The notes under the pieces: model-generated
Told to the model about the DNA's origin: nothing
The model's input: only the letters and a program-made list of their open reading frames with translations
The model's database searches: none
Program-made: the position numbers and the translations under genes
Part shown: piece after piece, positions 54,855 through 64,000 of the stretch
How positions within the stretch are numbered: the first letter of the stretch is position 1
Layout of the letters: each line of letters opens with the position of its first letter
Assembly: GCF_028290495.1 (NCBI RefSeq)
Contig: NZ_JAQGJT010000187.1
Location: 1 to 64,000 of the forward strand
Source of the DNA: Tardiphaga sp.
GTDB taxonomy: Bacteria; Pseudomonadota; Alphaproteobacteria; Rhizobiales; Xanthobacteraceae
Direction: 5' to 3'
DNA: 64,000 bases

Positions 54855-54936
54855 GCTACACAATGCCGCCGCATCGGCGCTTTACAGCCGGGGTGAAATG
54901 CGATTTGCGTGACCCCGATGTGTGGATTGGAACGGT

Positions 54937-56394
54937 ATGAAACTGCGCGATCTTTTCAGCGATGACGCCGCGATCGATGCGCCCGCAGGCGATGTCGAGG
55001 TCAGCGGCCTCGCGGCAGACAGCCGTGCGGTAAAGCCGGGCGACCTGTTCTTCGCGCTGGCCGGCAGCAAGACCGATGGTTCGCGTTTCGTCGCCCAGGC
55101 CGTTGCGGCCGGCGCTGCCGCGGTGGCCGGCGACCACAAGACCATCGGCCTGCCGGTGCCGTATGTCGTTACGCAAAATCCGCGCCGCGCGCTGGCGCAG
55201 GCCGCCGCAAAATTCTATCCGCGGCAGCCCGCTGTGATTGCCGCCGTCACCGGCACTTCGGGCAAGACCTCGGTGGCGTCGTTCGCGCGCGAGATCTGGG
55301 GCCGGCTCGGCCATCAGTCCGCCAGCATCGGCACGATCGGTCTGGTTTCGCCGAAGCGCACCGTCTACGGCTCGCTGACCACGCCGGACCCGATCTCCCT
55401 GCACCGCGAGCTTGACGAGATCACAAGCGAGGGCGTCACCCATCTGGCGCTGGAAGCTTCTTCCCACGGGCTCGACCAGTACCGCCTCGACGGCGTGCGT
55501 GTCGCGGCCGGCGGCTTCACCAATCTCTCGCGCGACCACATGGACTACCATCCCGACATCGCGCACTACCTCGGCGCCAAGTTGCGGCTGTTCCTCAATC
55601 TCGTGGTGGATGACGGCGTCGCCGTGGTCGCGGCGGATCACGAGCATTCCGCACAGGTGATCCACGCCGCGCAGTCGCGTCACCTTCGCCTTATCACCAT
55701 CGGCCGCAGGGGCGCCGGGGCAGGCGAGGGCATCCGGCTTGTCGAGGCCGCGATCGACGGCTTCGCGCAGAAATTGACGCTGGAGCATCGCGGCAGGAGG
55801 TTTGATATCAGGTTGCCGCTGGTCGGCGAATTCCAGATCGAGAACGCGCTGGTCGCGGCCGGTCTGGTGATAGGCACAGGGGGCGATACCGATGCGGTAT
55901 TCGCTTCGCTCGAACATCTCGAAGGCGCCAAGGGCCGGCTCGAGCGCGTCGGCGACCACAACGGCGCGCCGGTGTTCGTCGACTATGCGCACAAGCCCGA
56001 CGCGCTCGCCAAAGCGCTGCAGGCGCTGCGACCCTATGCGAAGCGCAGGCTTGTCGTGGTGTTCGGCGCCGGCGGCGATCGCGACACCGGCAAGCGTCCG
56101 TTGATGGGCGAGATTGCTGCGGCGAATGCTGACCGCGTCATCGTCACTGACGACAACCCGCGCAGCGAGAATCCCGCCGACATCCGCGCTGCCATTCTGG
56201 TTGCGGCCACGGGCGCTACCGAGATCGGCGACCGCGCCGAAGCAATCCGGGTGGCGGTCGCCGGCCTTGAAGAAGGCGATGCGCTGCTGATTGCCGGCAA
56301 GGGGCACGAAACCGGACAGATCGTCGGTGACCGCGTGTTGCCGTTCAGCGATCATGAAGCGGCGGCTGCCGCACTGACGTCGAGGGTGGCATGA
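54937..56394 (+). CDS. murE: UDP-MurNAc-tripeptide synthetase (meso-DAP adding)
   Basis: 485 residues from the ATG at 54937; a GTG at 54922 is less likely. The Mur ligase ATP loop is [14 protein letters not shown]. The DNPR motif in [13 protein letters not shown] indicates meso-diaminopimelate as the third amino acid, rather than lysine. It adds meso-DAP to UDP-MurNAc-L-Ala-D-Glu in the cytoplasm. The end overlaps the murF start by four bases (ATGA). Confidence 0.95.
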   Translation: MKLRDLFSDDAAIDAPAGDVEVSGLAADSRAVKPGDLFFALAGSKTDGSRFVAQAVAAGAAAVAGDHKTIGLPVPYVVTQNPRRALAQAAAKFYPRQPAVIAAVTGTSGKTSVASFAREIWGRLGHQSASIGTIGLVSPKRTVYGSLTTPDPISLHRELDEITSEGVTHLALEASSHGLDQYRLDGVRVAAGGFTNLSRDHMDYHPDIAHYLGAKLRLFLNLVVDDGVAVVAADHEHSAQVIHAAQSRHLRLITIGRRGAGAGEGIRLVEAAIDGFAQKLTLEHRGRRFDIRLPLVGEFQIENALVAAGLVIGTGGDTDAVFASLEHLEGAKGRLERVGDHNGAPVFVDYAHKPDALAKALQALRPYAKRRLVVVFGAGGDRDTGKRPLMGEIAAANADRVIVTDDNPRSENPADIRAAILVAATGATEIGDRAEAIRVAVAGLEEGDALLIAGKGHETGQIVGDRVLPFSDHEAAAAALTSRVA

Positions 56395-57827
56395 GCGATT
56401 TCCTGTGGAGCTCTGCGGCGATGGCCGAAGCAATGGGTGCGGCGACGCAGGGCGCGCTGCCGGAGGGTATCGCCGGCATCTCGATCGACAGCCGCACGCT
56501 GGCGCCGGGCGAGGCTTATTTCGCCATCAAGGGTGACGTCCATGACGGCCACGCTTTCGTCGAAGCCGCGCTGAACAACGGCGCCGGGCTCGCCGTCGTG
56601 GAAGCTGCGCAGCGCGACAAGTTTCCCGCCGATGCAAGGCTGCTGGTGGTGGATGACGTTCTCTCCGGCCTCGTCGATCTCGGCATCGCCGCGCGGGCGC
56701 GTCTGGGCGCGCAGGTGATCGCCGTCACCGGTTCGGTCGGCAAGACCTCGACCAAGGAAGCGTTGCGCCGGGTGTTCGAAGCGCAGGGCGAGACCCATGC
56801 GTCGGTCGCCTCGTTCAACAACCATTGGGGCGTGCCGCTGACGCTGGCGCGCTGCCCGGCTTCCGCGGATTTTGCGATCTTCGAAATCGGCATGAACCAT
56901 TCCGGCGAGATCGAGCCGCTGGTGAAAATGGTGCGACCGCATTTCGCCGTCATCACCACCGTAGAGCCGGTGCATCTGGAATTCTTTGATGGCGTCGAGG
57001 CCATTGCCGATGCCAAGGCGGAAATCTTCACGGGCCTGGAGCCCGGCGGCGTGGCGATCCTCAACCGCGACAATCCGCAATTCGCGCGGCTGGAAGCGCG
57101 CGCCAGGGAATGCGGTGTTTCGCGCATCGTATCGTTCGGCACCGACATGGCGTCCGACGCCCGCATGGTCGATATCGCGCTGCACCCGACCTGTTCGGCG
57201 GTTCATGCCGACATTCTCGGCCATGAGGTCACCTACAAGCTCGGCATGCCCGGCCGCCACATGGCGATGAACTCGCTCGCGGTGCTCAGCGCCGCGCTGC
57301 TGACGGGCGCCGATCTGGCGTTGGCCGCCCTGACGCTGTCGCAGGTCGAGGCCGCGGTGGGCCGCGGCCTGCGCCATCATCTCGGCATTGCCGGCGGCGA
57401 GGCGACCCTGATCGACGAGACCTTCAACGCCAATCCGGCTTCGATGCGGGCGGCGCTCAGCGTGCTCGGCGCCGCCGCGGTGGGGCCGAACGGCCGCCGC
57501 ATCGCGGTGCTCGGCGATATGCTGGAACTCGGCCCCGAGGGCGCGGAACTGCACCGCGGCGTGGTCGATGCCGTCCAGCGCGAGAACATCGATCTGGTAT
57601 TTTGTTGTGGTCCGTTGATGCGCAACCTGTGGGATGCCCTTTCCACCGGCAAGCGGGGCGGCTATGCCGAAGATGCCGCCGGGCTCGAATCGCAGGTATT
57701 GGCCGCGATCCGGGCGGGCGACGCCATCATGGTCAAGGGCTCCAAGGGCTCGCGCATGAAACCAATTGTCTCCGCGCTCGAAAAGCGCTTTCCCGGCAAC
57801 GCTGCGCTCGACGCCGCCGCGGTATAG
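56391..57827 (+). CDS. murF: UDP-MurNAc-tripeptide:D-Ala-D-Ala ligase
   Basis: 478 residues. ATP loop GSVGKTSTKEALRR, followed by EIGMNHSGEIEPLVKMVRPH and DETFNANPASMRAAL, all typical of MurF. It adds D-Ala-D-Ala to complete the UDP-MurNAc-pentapeptide in the cytoplasm. Translationally coupled with murE through a four-base overlap. mraY follows after nine bases. Confidence 0.95.
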   Translation: MSDFLWSSAAMAEAMGAATQGALPEGIAGISIDSRTLAPGEAYFAIKGDVHDGHAFVEAALNNGAGLAVVEAAQRDKFPADARLLVVDDVLSGLVDLGIAARARLGAQVIAVTGSVGKTSTKEALRRVFEAQGETHASVASFNNHWGVPLTLARCPASADFAIFEIGMNHSGEIEPLVKMVRPHFAVITTVEPVHLEFFDGVEAIADAKAEIFTGLEPGGVAILNRDNPQFARLEARARECGVSRIVSFGTDMASDARMVDIALHPTCSAVHADILGHEVTYKLGMPGRHMAMNSLAVLSAALLTGADLALAALTLSQVEAAVGRGLRHHLGIAGGEATLIDETFNANPASMRAALSVLGAAAVGPNGRRIAVLGDMLELGPEGAELHRGVVDAVQRENIDLVFCCGPLMRNLWDALSTGKRGGYAEDAAGLESQVLAAIRAGDAIMVKGSKGSRMKPIVSALEKRFPGNAALDAAAV

Positions 57828-57836
57828 GCGAACTGA

Positions 57837-58919
57837 ATGTTCTACTGGCTGATCGACTTCGCCGGGACTGTCCCTGCGTTCAACGTTTTCCGCTACATCA
57901 CCTTCCGCACCGGCGGCGCGATGGTGACCGGCGCCTTGTTCGTTTTCCTCTTCGGCCCGTGGATTATCGACAATCTCAGGCTGCGCCAGGGCAAGGGCCA
58001 GCCGATCCGCGCCGATGGCCCGCAGACCCACCTGGTGAAGGTCGGTACGCCGACAATGGGCGGGCTGATGATCCTGTCCGGCCTCGTGGTTTCCACGCTG
58101 CTATGGGCCAATCCGCGCAACCCCTATGTCTGGATCGTGCTGGCGGTGACGCTCGGCTTCGGTTTCGTCGGCTTCTATGACGACTACCTCAAGGTCACCA
58201 AGCAGACCGATGCCGGCTTCGCCGGTCGGACCCGGCTGGCGATCGAGACGCTGATCGCGGCGGCGGCCTGCTACGCCTTTGTCCGGCTCGGCCGCGATCC
58301 CCTCTCCAGTTCGCTGGTGCTGCCGTTCTTCAAGGATCTGGCGCTGAATTTCGGCTGGTTCTTCGTCATCTTCGGCGCCTTCATCGTGGTCGGCGCCGGC
58401 AATGCCGTGAACCTCACCGACGGCCTCGACGGCCTCGCCATCGTTCCGGTGATGATTGCTTCGGCGAGCTTCGGCCTGATCGCCTATCTCGCTGGTAATG
58501 CGGTGTTCTCCGACTACCTGCAGATCAACTACGTCGCCGGCACCGGCGAACTCGCGGTGCTGTGCGGCGCGGTGCTCGGCGCGGGGCTGGGCTTCCTGTG
58601 GTTCAACGCGCCGCCGGCCTCGATCTTCATGGGCGATACGGGATCACTTGCACTGGGCGGCATGCTCGGCTCGATCGCGGTCGCGGTGAAGCACGAGATC
58701 GTGCTGGCGGTGATCGGCGGGCTGTTCGTGCTCGAAGCCGTCTCCGTGATCGTGCAGGTGACCTCGTTCAAGCTCACCGGCAAGCGCGTGTTCCGCATGG
58801 CGCCGATCCATCACCATTTCGAGCAGAAGGGCTGGACCGAGCCGCAGATCGTGATCCGGTTCTGGATCATCTCCGTGATGCTGGCGCTGATCGGCCTCTC
58901 CACGCTGAAGCTGCGGTGA
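57837..58919 (+). CDS. mraY: Phospho-N-acetylmuramoyl-pentapeptide transferase
   Basis: 360 residues, about ten membrane helices. Conserved cytoplasmic motifs are [20 protein letters not shown] with the catalytic Asp pair, [11 protein letters not shown] and [14 protein letters not shown]. It transfers phospho-MurNAc-pentapeptide to undecaprenyl phosphate, forming lipid I on the inner membrane. Confidence 0.97.
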   Translation: MFYWLIDFAGTVPAFNVFRYITFRTGGAMVTGALFVFLFGPWIIDNLRLRQGKGQPIRADGPQTHLVKVGTPTMGGLMILSGLVVSTLLWANPRNPYVWIVLAVTLGFGFVGFYDDYLKVTKQTDAGFAGRTRLAIETLIAAAACYAFVRLGRDPLSSSLVLPFFKDLALNFGWFFVIFGAFIVVGAGNAVNLTDGLDGLAIVPVMIASASFGLIAYLAGNAVFSDYLQINYVAGTGELAVLCGAVLGAGLGFLWFNAPPASIFMGDTGSLALGGMLGSIAVAVKHEIVLAVIGGLFVLEAVSVIVQVTSFKLTGKRVFRMAPIHHHFEQKGWTEPQIVIRFWIISVMLALIGLSTLKLR

Positions 58920-58923
58920 TCCC

Positions 58924-60321
58924 GTGATCCCCGTCAGCAGCTTTGCCGGCAAGACCGTCGCCGTGTTCGGCCTCGGCGGCTCCGGCCTCGCCAGTTGCCA
59001 CGCGCTGCGCTCAGGCGGCGCGGAAGTGATCGCCTGCGACGACAGCATCGACAAGATGGTTGAAGCGACGCGCGCCGGTTACATCACCGCGGACCTGCGC
59101 ACGGTGTCGTGGGGCAGTTTCGCTGCGCTGGTTCTCACCCCCGGCGTGCCGCTGACGCATCCCGTGCCGCACTGGACCGTGCAGGCTGCGCGCGAGGCGG
59201 GCGTCGAAGTGATCGGCGACATCGAATTGTTCTGCCGCGAACGCGCGCTTCATGCGCCTGACGCGCCGTTCATCGCCATCACCGGCACCAACGGCAAGTC
59301 CACCACCACAGCACTGATCGCGCATCTGATGCGCGAGGCCGGCTTCGACACCCAGATGGGCGGCAACATCGGCACCGCGATCCTGTCGCTGGAGCCGCCG
59401 GCCAAAGGCCGCGTCCACGTCATCGAGATGTCGTCCTATCAGATCGATCTGACGCCATCGCTCGATCCCAATGTCGGCATCCTGCTTAACGTCACGCCCG
59501 ATCATATCGACCGCCACGGTACGCTCGAACACTACGCCGCGGTGAAGGAACGCCTTGTCGCCGGTGTGCAGAAAAAAGGCACCGCGATCATCGGCGTCGA
59601 TGACGAATGGTGCCGCGCGGTGGCCGATCGCGTCGAGCAGGCCGGCACGCACGTCGTGCGCGTCTCGGTCGAGCATCCGCTCAAGGACGGCTTGACCATC
59701 GATGGCAGCACGATCATCCGCAATGCCGAAGGTGTTCGGCAGCCGCTCGTCGATCTCGCCGGCATCGGTTCGTTGCGTGGCCTGCACAATGCGCAGAACG
59801 CCGCCTGTGCGGCGGCCGCGGCATTGGCGCTCGGCGTCGGCATAGAGGTGTTGCAAAAGGGCTTGCGCAGCTTTCCCGGCCTCGCGCACCGCATGGAGCA
59901 GGTCGGCCGCCAGGGCGCGACTTTGTTCGTCAATGATTCCAAGGGCACCAATGCCGACGCGACCGCCAAGGCGCTGTCGTCGTTCCCCGACATCTTCTGG
60001 ATCGCCGGCGGCAAGGCGAAAGAGGGCGGCATCGAGAGCTTGACGGAGTTCTTTCCGCGCATCCGAAAAGCCTATCTGATCGGTGAAGCCGCTGCTGAAT
60101 TCGCCCGCACGCTGGACGGCAAGGTGGAGTACGAGATCAGCGCGACACTGGACGTCGCGGTGCCCGCTGCGGCGCGCGATGCGGCGGCGTCGGACGTGAC
60201 CGAGCCTGTCGTGCTGCTGTCCCCGGCCTGTGCCTCCTTCGACCAGTTCCGCAATTTTGAAATCCGCGGCGACCGCTTTCGCGCGCTGGTGCTGGCGATG
60301 GATGGCGTGAAGCCGGTTTAA
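58924..60321 (+). CDS. murD: UDP-MurNAc-L-alanine:D-glutamate ligase
   Basis: 465 residues from a GTG at 58924, four bases after the mraY stop. The N-terminal UDP-binding motif is [15 protein letters not shown]. The ATP loop is [14 protein letters not shown], and [20 protein letters not shown] and [15 protein letters not shown] are typical of MurD. It adds D-Glu to UDP-MurNAc-L-Ala. It is followed here by an unexpected kinase gene rather than ftsW. Confidence 0.95.
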   Translation: MIPVSSFAGKTVAVFGLGGSGLASCHALRSGGAEVIACDDSIDKMVEATRAGYITADLRTVSWGSFAALVLTPGVPLTHPVPHWTVQAAREAGVEVIGDIELFCRERALHAPDAPFIAITGTNGKSTTTALIAHLMREAGFDTQMGGNIGTAILSLEPPAKGRVHVIEMSSYQIDLTPSLDPNVGILLNVTPDHIDRHGTLEHYAAVKERLVAGVQKKGTAIIGVDDEWCRAVADRVEQAGTHVVRVSVEHPLKDGLTIDGSTIIRNAEGVRQPLVDLAGIGSLRGLHNAQNAACAAAAALALGVGIEVLQKGLRSFPGLAHRMEQVGRQGATLFVNDSKGTNADATAKALSSFPDIFWIAGGKAKEGGIESLTEFFPRIRKAYLIGEAAAEFARTLDGKVEYEISATLDVAVPAAARDAAASDVTEPVVLLSPACASFDQFRNFEIRGDRFRALVLAMDGVKPV

Positions 60322-60389
60322 GATTCGCCTTTCACGGTCTAATATCAATTGATGTCCATGCCGATCGCACCGATGCCGCGAGGGCGCTG

Positions 60390-61082
60390 ATGAATGAACC
60401 GGTTGAAGATCGCGACCAAACCGCGCTGCTGATCGCGGAGATCGCAGAGGCAATTCGCTTTCACGCAGCGGGATCAATCGTCCGCGTCGGCGTCGATGGC
60501 GTTGACGGTGTGGGAAAGACCGTGTTCGCCGACATGCTTGCCCGCGCGATCGCATCGCGCGGACGGCCCGTCATCCGGGCCTCGGTCGACAGCTTTCACA
60601 ACACGCGCGAGACTAGATATCGCCTGGGAAAAACCTCGCCTGCAGGGTTCTATCTGGAATCCTACAATTACCCCGAGTTGCGGAAAGTGCTGCTCGACCC
60701 GCTGGGGCCGGGCGGCTCTTGCGTCTATTGCCCCGCCAGTTTCGATCATGCAGCGAATACGCCGGTCCCCGAACGGTGGTCGGTCGCCGACCCCGATGCC
60801 GTCCTCGTCTTCGACGGCATCTTCCTGCACCGGCCGGAGCTCAGGGATGTCTGGGACTTGTCGATCTTTCTGGACGCCCCCTTCGCCATCACCATCCCGC
60901 GCGGTGCGGGCCGCGGTGCCGCATGGGGTTCGGCCGATGTGGATGCTGTTTCGAACCGGCGCTATATCGAAGGCCAGCGTCTGTACCTGCGGGAAGACGA
61001 ACCGCAAAGCCGCGCGAATATCGTGATCGACTATTCCGATCTGACGCATCCTGTCATTACCGCGCGTCGCTGGCCGGCCTAG
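60390..61082 (+). CDS. P-loop nucleoside kinase-like protein inside the cell wall cluster
   Basis: 230 residues. The P-loop reads GVDGVDGVGKTVFADMLA, and SVDSFHNTRETRYRLG and FDGIFLHRPELRDVWDLSIF fit the uridine kinase/phosphoribulokinase-like class (catalytic Asp after the P-loop, an F-D-G-x-F strand). A phosphoacceptor cannot be inferred. It is not a member of the conserved dcw cluster, although it has the same direction. It is flanked by gaps of 68 and 87 bases, so it may be an insertion that is cotranscribed. Confidence 0.78.
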   Translation: MNEPVEDRDQTALLIAEIAEAIRFHAAGSIVRVGVDGVDGVGKTVFADMLARAIASRGRPVIRASVDSFHNTRETRYRLGKTSPAGFYLESYNYPELRKVLLDPLGPGGSCVYCPASFDHAANTPVPERWSVADPDAVLVFDGIFLHRPELRDVWDLSIFLDAPFAITIPRGAGRGAAWGSADVDAVSNRRYIEGQRLYLREDEPQSRANIVIDYSDLTHPVITARRWPA

Positions 61083-61169
61083 AACGCCGTCAGATTTTCA
61101 TATCCCGTTAACCGGCTGGCAACCACGATGGCGCATCGATAGGGGCTAATCGATCGCAGGACGTGCCCC

Positions 61170-62321
61170 ATGATCTCCCGTGAACAACGCACGCCGCTCA
61201 GCGAATGGTGGTGGACCGTGGACCGCCTGCTGCTGGCGGCGATCACCGCGCTGATGCTGGCAGGTGTCATCCTGTCGCTGGCCGCCTCGCCGCCGGTCGC
61301 GACCCGGATCGGGCTCGATCCGTTCCACTTTTTCAACCGCCACATCCTGTTCATGATCCCGTCCGCCATCGTGCTGATCGGGGTCTCGTTCCTGACGCCG
61401 CGGCAGATCCGGCGCGGCGCGCTGATCGTGTTTGCGATCTCCGTCGTGCTGATCGTCGCGACCTTGCTGATCGGCCCCGAGGTCAAGGGTGCCAAGCGCT
61501 GGATCACGCTGCTCGGCGTTAACATCCAGGCATCCGAATCCGCCAAGCCGTCCTTCGTCGTTGTCGCTGCCTGGTTGTTCTCGGAATCCGCGCGAAAGCC
61601 GGAGATGCCGGCGACTTCGATGGCGGTGATGCTGTTGTTGATGCTGGTTTCGCTTCTGGTACTTGAGCCGGACTTCGGCCAGACCATGCTGATCCTGATG
61701 GTGTGGGGCTCGCTGTTCTTCATCGCCGGCATGCGAATGGTCTGGGTGTTCGGCCTCGCCGCCACCGCCGCGGGTGGGTTGTTCACGGCCTATCTGTTCG
61801 TCCCGCACGTCGCCGGCCGCATCAAGCGCTTCATGGATCCGGCCTCCGGCGACACGTTCCAGGTCGATACCGCGATGGAAGCCTTCGGCAATGGCGGCTG
61901 GTTTGGCCTCGGGCCCGGCGAGGGCATCGCCAAGCGCAGCCTGCCTGACAGCCACACCGACTTCGTGTTTGCGGTCGGCGCCGAGGAGTTCGGCATCCTG
62001 CTGTGCCTGGCGCTGCTGGGGCTGTTTGCCTTCATCGTGATCCGCGCGCTGTCGCGCGCTTATGCGACCGAGGACCTTTTCACGCGCTTTGCGGCGTCGG
62101 GCCTGGCTATTCTGTTCGGGGTGCAGGCGGCCATCAACATGGCGGTCAACCTGCACCTCATTCCCGCCAAGGGCATGACGCTGCCGTTCCTGTCCTATGG
62201 CGGTTCTTCGATGATCTCGCTGGCCTACAGCGTCGGCATGCTGCTGGCGCTGACGCGGATGCGGCCACGCACCGAGATGGAATCGATCGGTGACGCCAAC
62301 GCTGTCTCGAGCTACGCGTGA
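61170..62321 (+). CDS. ftsW: Lipid II polymerase FtsW (SEDS family)
   Basis: 383 residues, about ten membrane helices. SEDS motifs include GPEVKGAKRWITLLGVNIQA, PDFGQTMLILMVWG, and LPDSHTDFVFAVGAEEFGIL in the large loop with the catalytic Asp region, plus PFLSYGGSSMISLAYSVG near the end. It polymerises glycan strands at the septum with FtsI. Start ATG at 61170 after AGGACG. murG follows directly. Confidence 0.95.
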   Translation: MISREQRTPLSEWWWTVDRLLLAAITALMLAGVILSLAASPPVATRIGLDPFHFFNRHILFMIPSAIVLIGVSFLTPRQIRRGALIVFAISVVLIVATLLIGPEVKGAKRWITLLGVNIQASESAKPSFVVVAAWLFSESARKPEMPATSMAVMLLLMLVSLLVLEPDFGQTMLILMVWGSLFFIAGMRMVWVFGLAATAAGGLFTAYLFVPHVAGRIKRFMDPASGDTFQVDTAMEAFGNGGWFGLGPGEGIAKRSLPDSHTDFVFAVGAEEFGILLCLALLGLFAFIVIRALSRAYATEDLFTRFAASGLAILFGVQAAINMAVNLHLIPAKGMTLPFLSYGGSSMISLAYSVGMLLALTRMRPRTEMESIGDANAVSSYA

Positions 62322-62328
62322 CACGCTC

Positions 62329-63429
62329 GTGAGCACCGAGCCCCTCATCCTGCTTGCGGCCGGCGGCACCGGCGGCCATCTGTTTCCGGCAGAAGCGCTC
62401 GGCGTCGCGCTGATGAAGCGCGGCTGGCGGGTGCGACTCGTCACGGACGCGCGCGCGCTGAAATATAGCGGGCTGTTCTCGCGCGAAATGATCGATGTGG
62501 TGCCGAGCGAGACCTTTCGCAGCCGCAATCCGGTCTCGCTGGCACGCACTGGCATCATGCTCGCCGCCGGCACCGGCATCGCGCTGAATCTGATGCGCCG
62601 GCTGAAACCCGCCGCCGTGATCGGTTTCGGCGGCTATCCCACGTTGCCGCCTCTGGTGGCCGCCAAACTGTTCGGCATTCCCACCATCATCCACGATTCC
62701 AACGCCGTGATGGGCCGCGCCAACCGGCTGCTGTCCGGTCGCGTCAGCGCCATCGCCACCTCGTTGCCCGGCGTGCTCGACCGCGATCCGGAGCTTGCGA
62801 AGAAGACCACCACCACGGGCACGCCGATGCGCCCGGCGATCCTCGCCGCCGCCGCCGTGCCCTACGCCGCCCCCGATCTCACCGGGTCGCTGCGCGTGCT
62901 GGTGATCGGCGGCAGCCAGGGCGCGCGGATCATGGCGGACATCGTGCCAGCAGCGATCGAGCGGCTGGAGCCGGCGCTGTGGCACCGGCTGGTGCTGACG
63001 CAACAGGTCCGCGACGAGGACATGGCGCGGGTCCGCGCTATCTACGACAAGCTCAAGATCAAGGTCGAACTGGCGCCATTCTTCAGCGACCTGCCGGCGC
63101 GGCTGGCCTCCAGCCAGCTGGTGATCTCGCGTTCCGGCGCCGGCACCGTCGCCGAACTCGGCGCGATCGGCCGTCCCTCGATCCTGGTGCCGCTGCCCGG
63201 CGCCATCGACCAGGACCAGTTCGCCAATGCCGGCGTACTGGCCGATGCTGGCGGCGCCATCCGGCTGCCGCAAACCGACTTCACCCCGGACCGCCTCGCC
63301 GCAGAAATCTCGGCGCTGGCCGCCGAACCCGCCCGCCTGGCCGCAATGGCCGCCAGCGCGCGAACAGTCGGCAAGCTCGATGCGGCCGAGCGGCTGGCCG
63401 ATCTCGTGGCGAAGGTCGCGGGGATCTAA
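62329..63429 (+). CDS. murG: UDP-GlcNAc:MurNAc-pentapeptide-PP-undecaprenol GlcNAc transferase
   Basis: 366 residues from a GTG at 62329, seven bases past the ftsW stop; a longer frame to 62290 overlaps ftsW. G-loops are LLAAGGTGGHLFPAEALGVA and VLVIGGSQGARIMADIVPAA, and the UDP-binding HxSG is SRSGAGTVAELGAIGRPSIL. It makes lipid II from lipid I on the cytoplasmic face. Normally murC and murB follow; here the cluster ends with a palindromic repeat and a gene on the opposite strand. Confidence 0.95.
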   Translation: MSTEPLILLAAGGTGGHLFPAEALGVALMKRGWRVRLVTDARALKYSGLFSREMIDVVPSETFRSRNPVSLARTGIMLAAGTGIALNLMRRLKPAAVIGFGGYPTLPPLVAAKLFGIPTIIHDSNAVMGRANRLLSGRVSAIATSLPGVLDRDPELAKKTTTTGTPMRPAILAAAAVPYAAPDLTGSLRVLVIGGSQGARIMADIVPAAIERLEPALWHRLVLTQQVRDEDMARVRAIYDKLKIKVELAPFFSDLPARLASSQLVISRSGAGTVAELGAIGRPSILVPLPGAIDQDQFANAGVLADAGGAIRLPQTDFTPDRLAAEISALAAEPARLAAMAASARTVGKLDAAERLADLVAKVAGI

Positions 63430-63435
63430 AAACTC

Positions 63436-63555
63436 GTCGTTCCCGGGCGCGAGGGCATCAGCCCGAGCGAACCCGGAACCTCGACATGTTCATCCCGCCT
63501 CATCTCCGGATTCCGGGTTCGCGGTCGGCTGGCGCCGCCCGCCCCCCGGAATGAC
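63436..63555. repeat. Palindromic repeat after murG
   Basis: Ends GTCGTTCCCGGGCG and GCCCCCCGGAATGAC are an imperfect inverted pair, with an inner hairpin CGAACCCGGAA/TTCCGGGTTCG. It belongs to the same family as the element at 34452 and lies exactly at the end of the cell wall cluster. Confidence 0.7.
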
Positions 63556-63565
63556 AGTGATGCGG

Positions 63566-64000
63566 TCACAACTTCACATTCTCCACCAGATAATCGAGCA
63601 GTGCGCGCACCCGCGCCGGCAGTTGTCCGCCGTGGCCGACGAACACTGCGTGGATCGCTTCCAGATCGCCGGGGTTGAAATTCTCCAGCAGCGGCAGCAA
63701 TCGTCCGGCTTCGATATCAGGGGCGATGTGAAACCGCGTCAGCCTTGCTACTCCCGCGCCGGCAATAGCGAGATGCCGCATCGCTTCGCCGTCGCTGACC
63801 AACGCATTGCCGGCCGGCTGCACCGTGACGACGCCACCGCTGCCATCGCGAAACGGCCAGCCCGCGATCTGCTTGGTGAAACAGAAGCCGAGCAGATTGT
63901 GATCCGCCAGCTCTGCCGGTGTCTGCGGCGTGCCGCGCTCCGCCAGATAGATCGGAGCTGCCACGACCACCATCGCGCTTTCGCCGAGCTTGCGCGCCAG
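63566..64000 (-). CDS. LysR family regulator, C-terminal part (gene continues beyond the window)
   Basis: The visible 145 residues are the substrate-binding domain of a LysR-type regulator: the segment LARKLGESAMVVVAAPIYLA, then LADHNLLGFCFTKQIAGWPF, and GEAMRHLAIAGAGVARLTRF, and the usual end LPARVRALLDYLVENVKL. The N-terminal HTH lies outside. It is transcribed toward the murG end. Its target is unknown. Confidence 0.85.
   Translation of the reverse strand: MARKLGESAMVVVAAPIYLAERGTPQTPAELADHNLLGFCFTKQIAGWPFRDGSGGVVTVQPAGNALVSDGEAMRHLAIAGAGVARLTRFHIAPDIEAGRLLPLLENFNPGDLEAIHAVFVGHGGQLPARVRALLDYLVENVKL

Overview
The window looks like a chromosomal segment of a high-GC alphaproteobacterium of the Bradyrhizobium/Rhodopseudomonas group (Nitrobacteraceae). 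This is inferred from strong G/C third positions, an Irr-type iron control element in front of bacterioferritin, EcfG-type (GGAAC-N16-CGTT) general stress promoters, a CtrA-type TTAA-N7-TTAA box, a thiOSGEC operon under a TPP riboswitch, a class A RNase P RNA, and dispersed palindromic repeats (GTCATTCC/GTCGTTCC ends) of the kind common in that family. No plasmid, phage, transposase or CRISPR array was seen.

Layout. 0-9.3 kb: housekeeping genes (mercaptopyruvate sulfurtransferase, L,D-transpeptidase, 2-hydroxyacid dehydrogenase, ABC-F protein EttA, trans-aconitate methyltransferase, UPF0114 membrane protein, MltB-type lytic transglycosylase), several separated by perfect 15-bp hairpins. 9.3-17.5 kb: small secreted and accessory genes, two glycine-zipper paralogues, an iron-storage unit (bfd-bfr with an ICE box), a lipoprotein, PPOX, DoxX and DUF2188 genes, an alpha/beta hydrolase, a DUF2380 gene broken by one stop codon, RidA, a stand-alone FlbD-like Fis domain with a CtrA box, and TspO. 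17.5-22.3 kb: thiamine operon thiO-S-G-E-C on the minus strand. 22.3-37.4 kb: SLT protein, GT-C-like membrane protein, two-component system, EcfG-controlled PRC-barrel gene, orphan solute-binding protein, DUF4403 protein, a second L,D-transpeptidase followed upstream by two tiny genes with a second EcfG promoter, an ABC importer of the SsuABC/TauABC type, and a winged-helix regulator.

37.4-49.7 kb: a divergent regulator/autotransporter pair with an AT-rich spacer holding phased TTGT motifs, an extensin-like lipoprotein, a TetR-EmrA-EmrB efflux module with a perfect operator, an SGNH-like protein plus MBOAT acyltransferase pair, and a DMT exporter. 49.8-50.3 kb: rnpB. 50.3-63.4 kb: amidase and the division/cell wall cluster rsmH-ftsL-ftsI-murE-murF-mraY-murD-[P-loop kinase]-ftsW-murG. 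The cluster lacks a visible mraZ, carries a kinase gene foreign to it, and stops after murG at a palindromic repeat followed by a LysR gene on the other strand.

Many genes share one theme: building and remodelling the envelope (two L,D-transpeptidases, two lytic transglycosylases, an amidase, an extensin-like protein, the dcw cluster, an autotransporter and a surface O-acylation pair). I found no convincing wholly new system. The most interesting items are the stress-promoter tiny-gene locus with its duplicated leader (31.97-32.52 kb), the TTGT array between the winged-helix regulator and the autotransporter, the autotransporter's terminal frameshift, the single-codon nonsense in the DUF2380 gene, and the altered dcw cluster.
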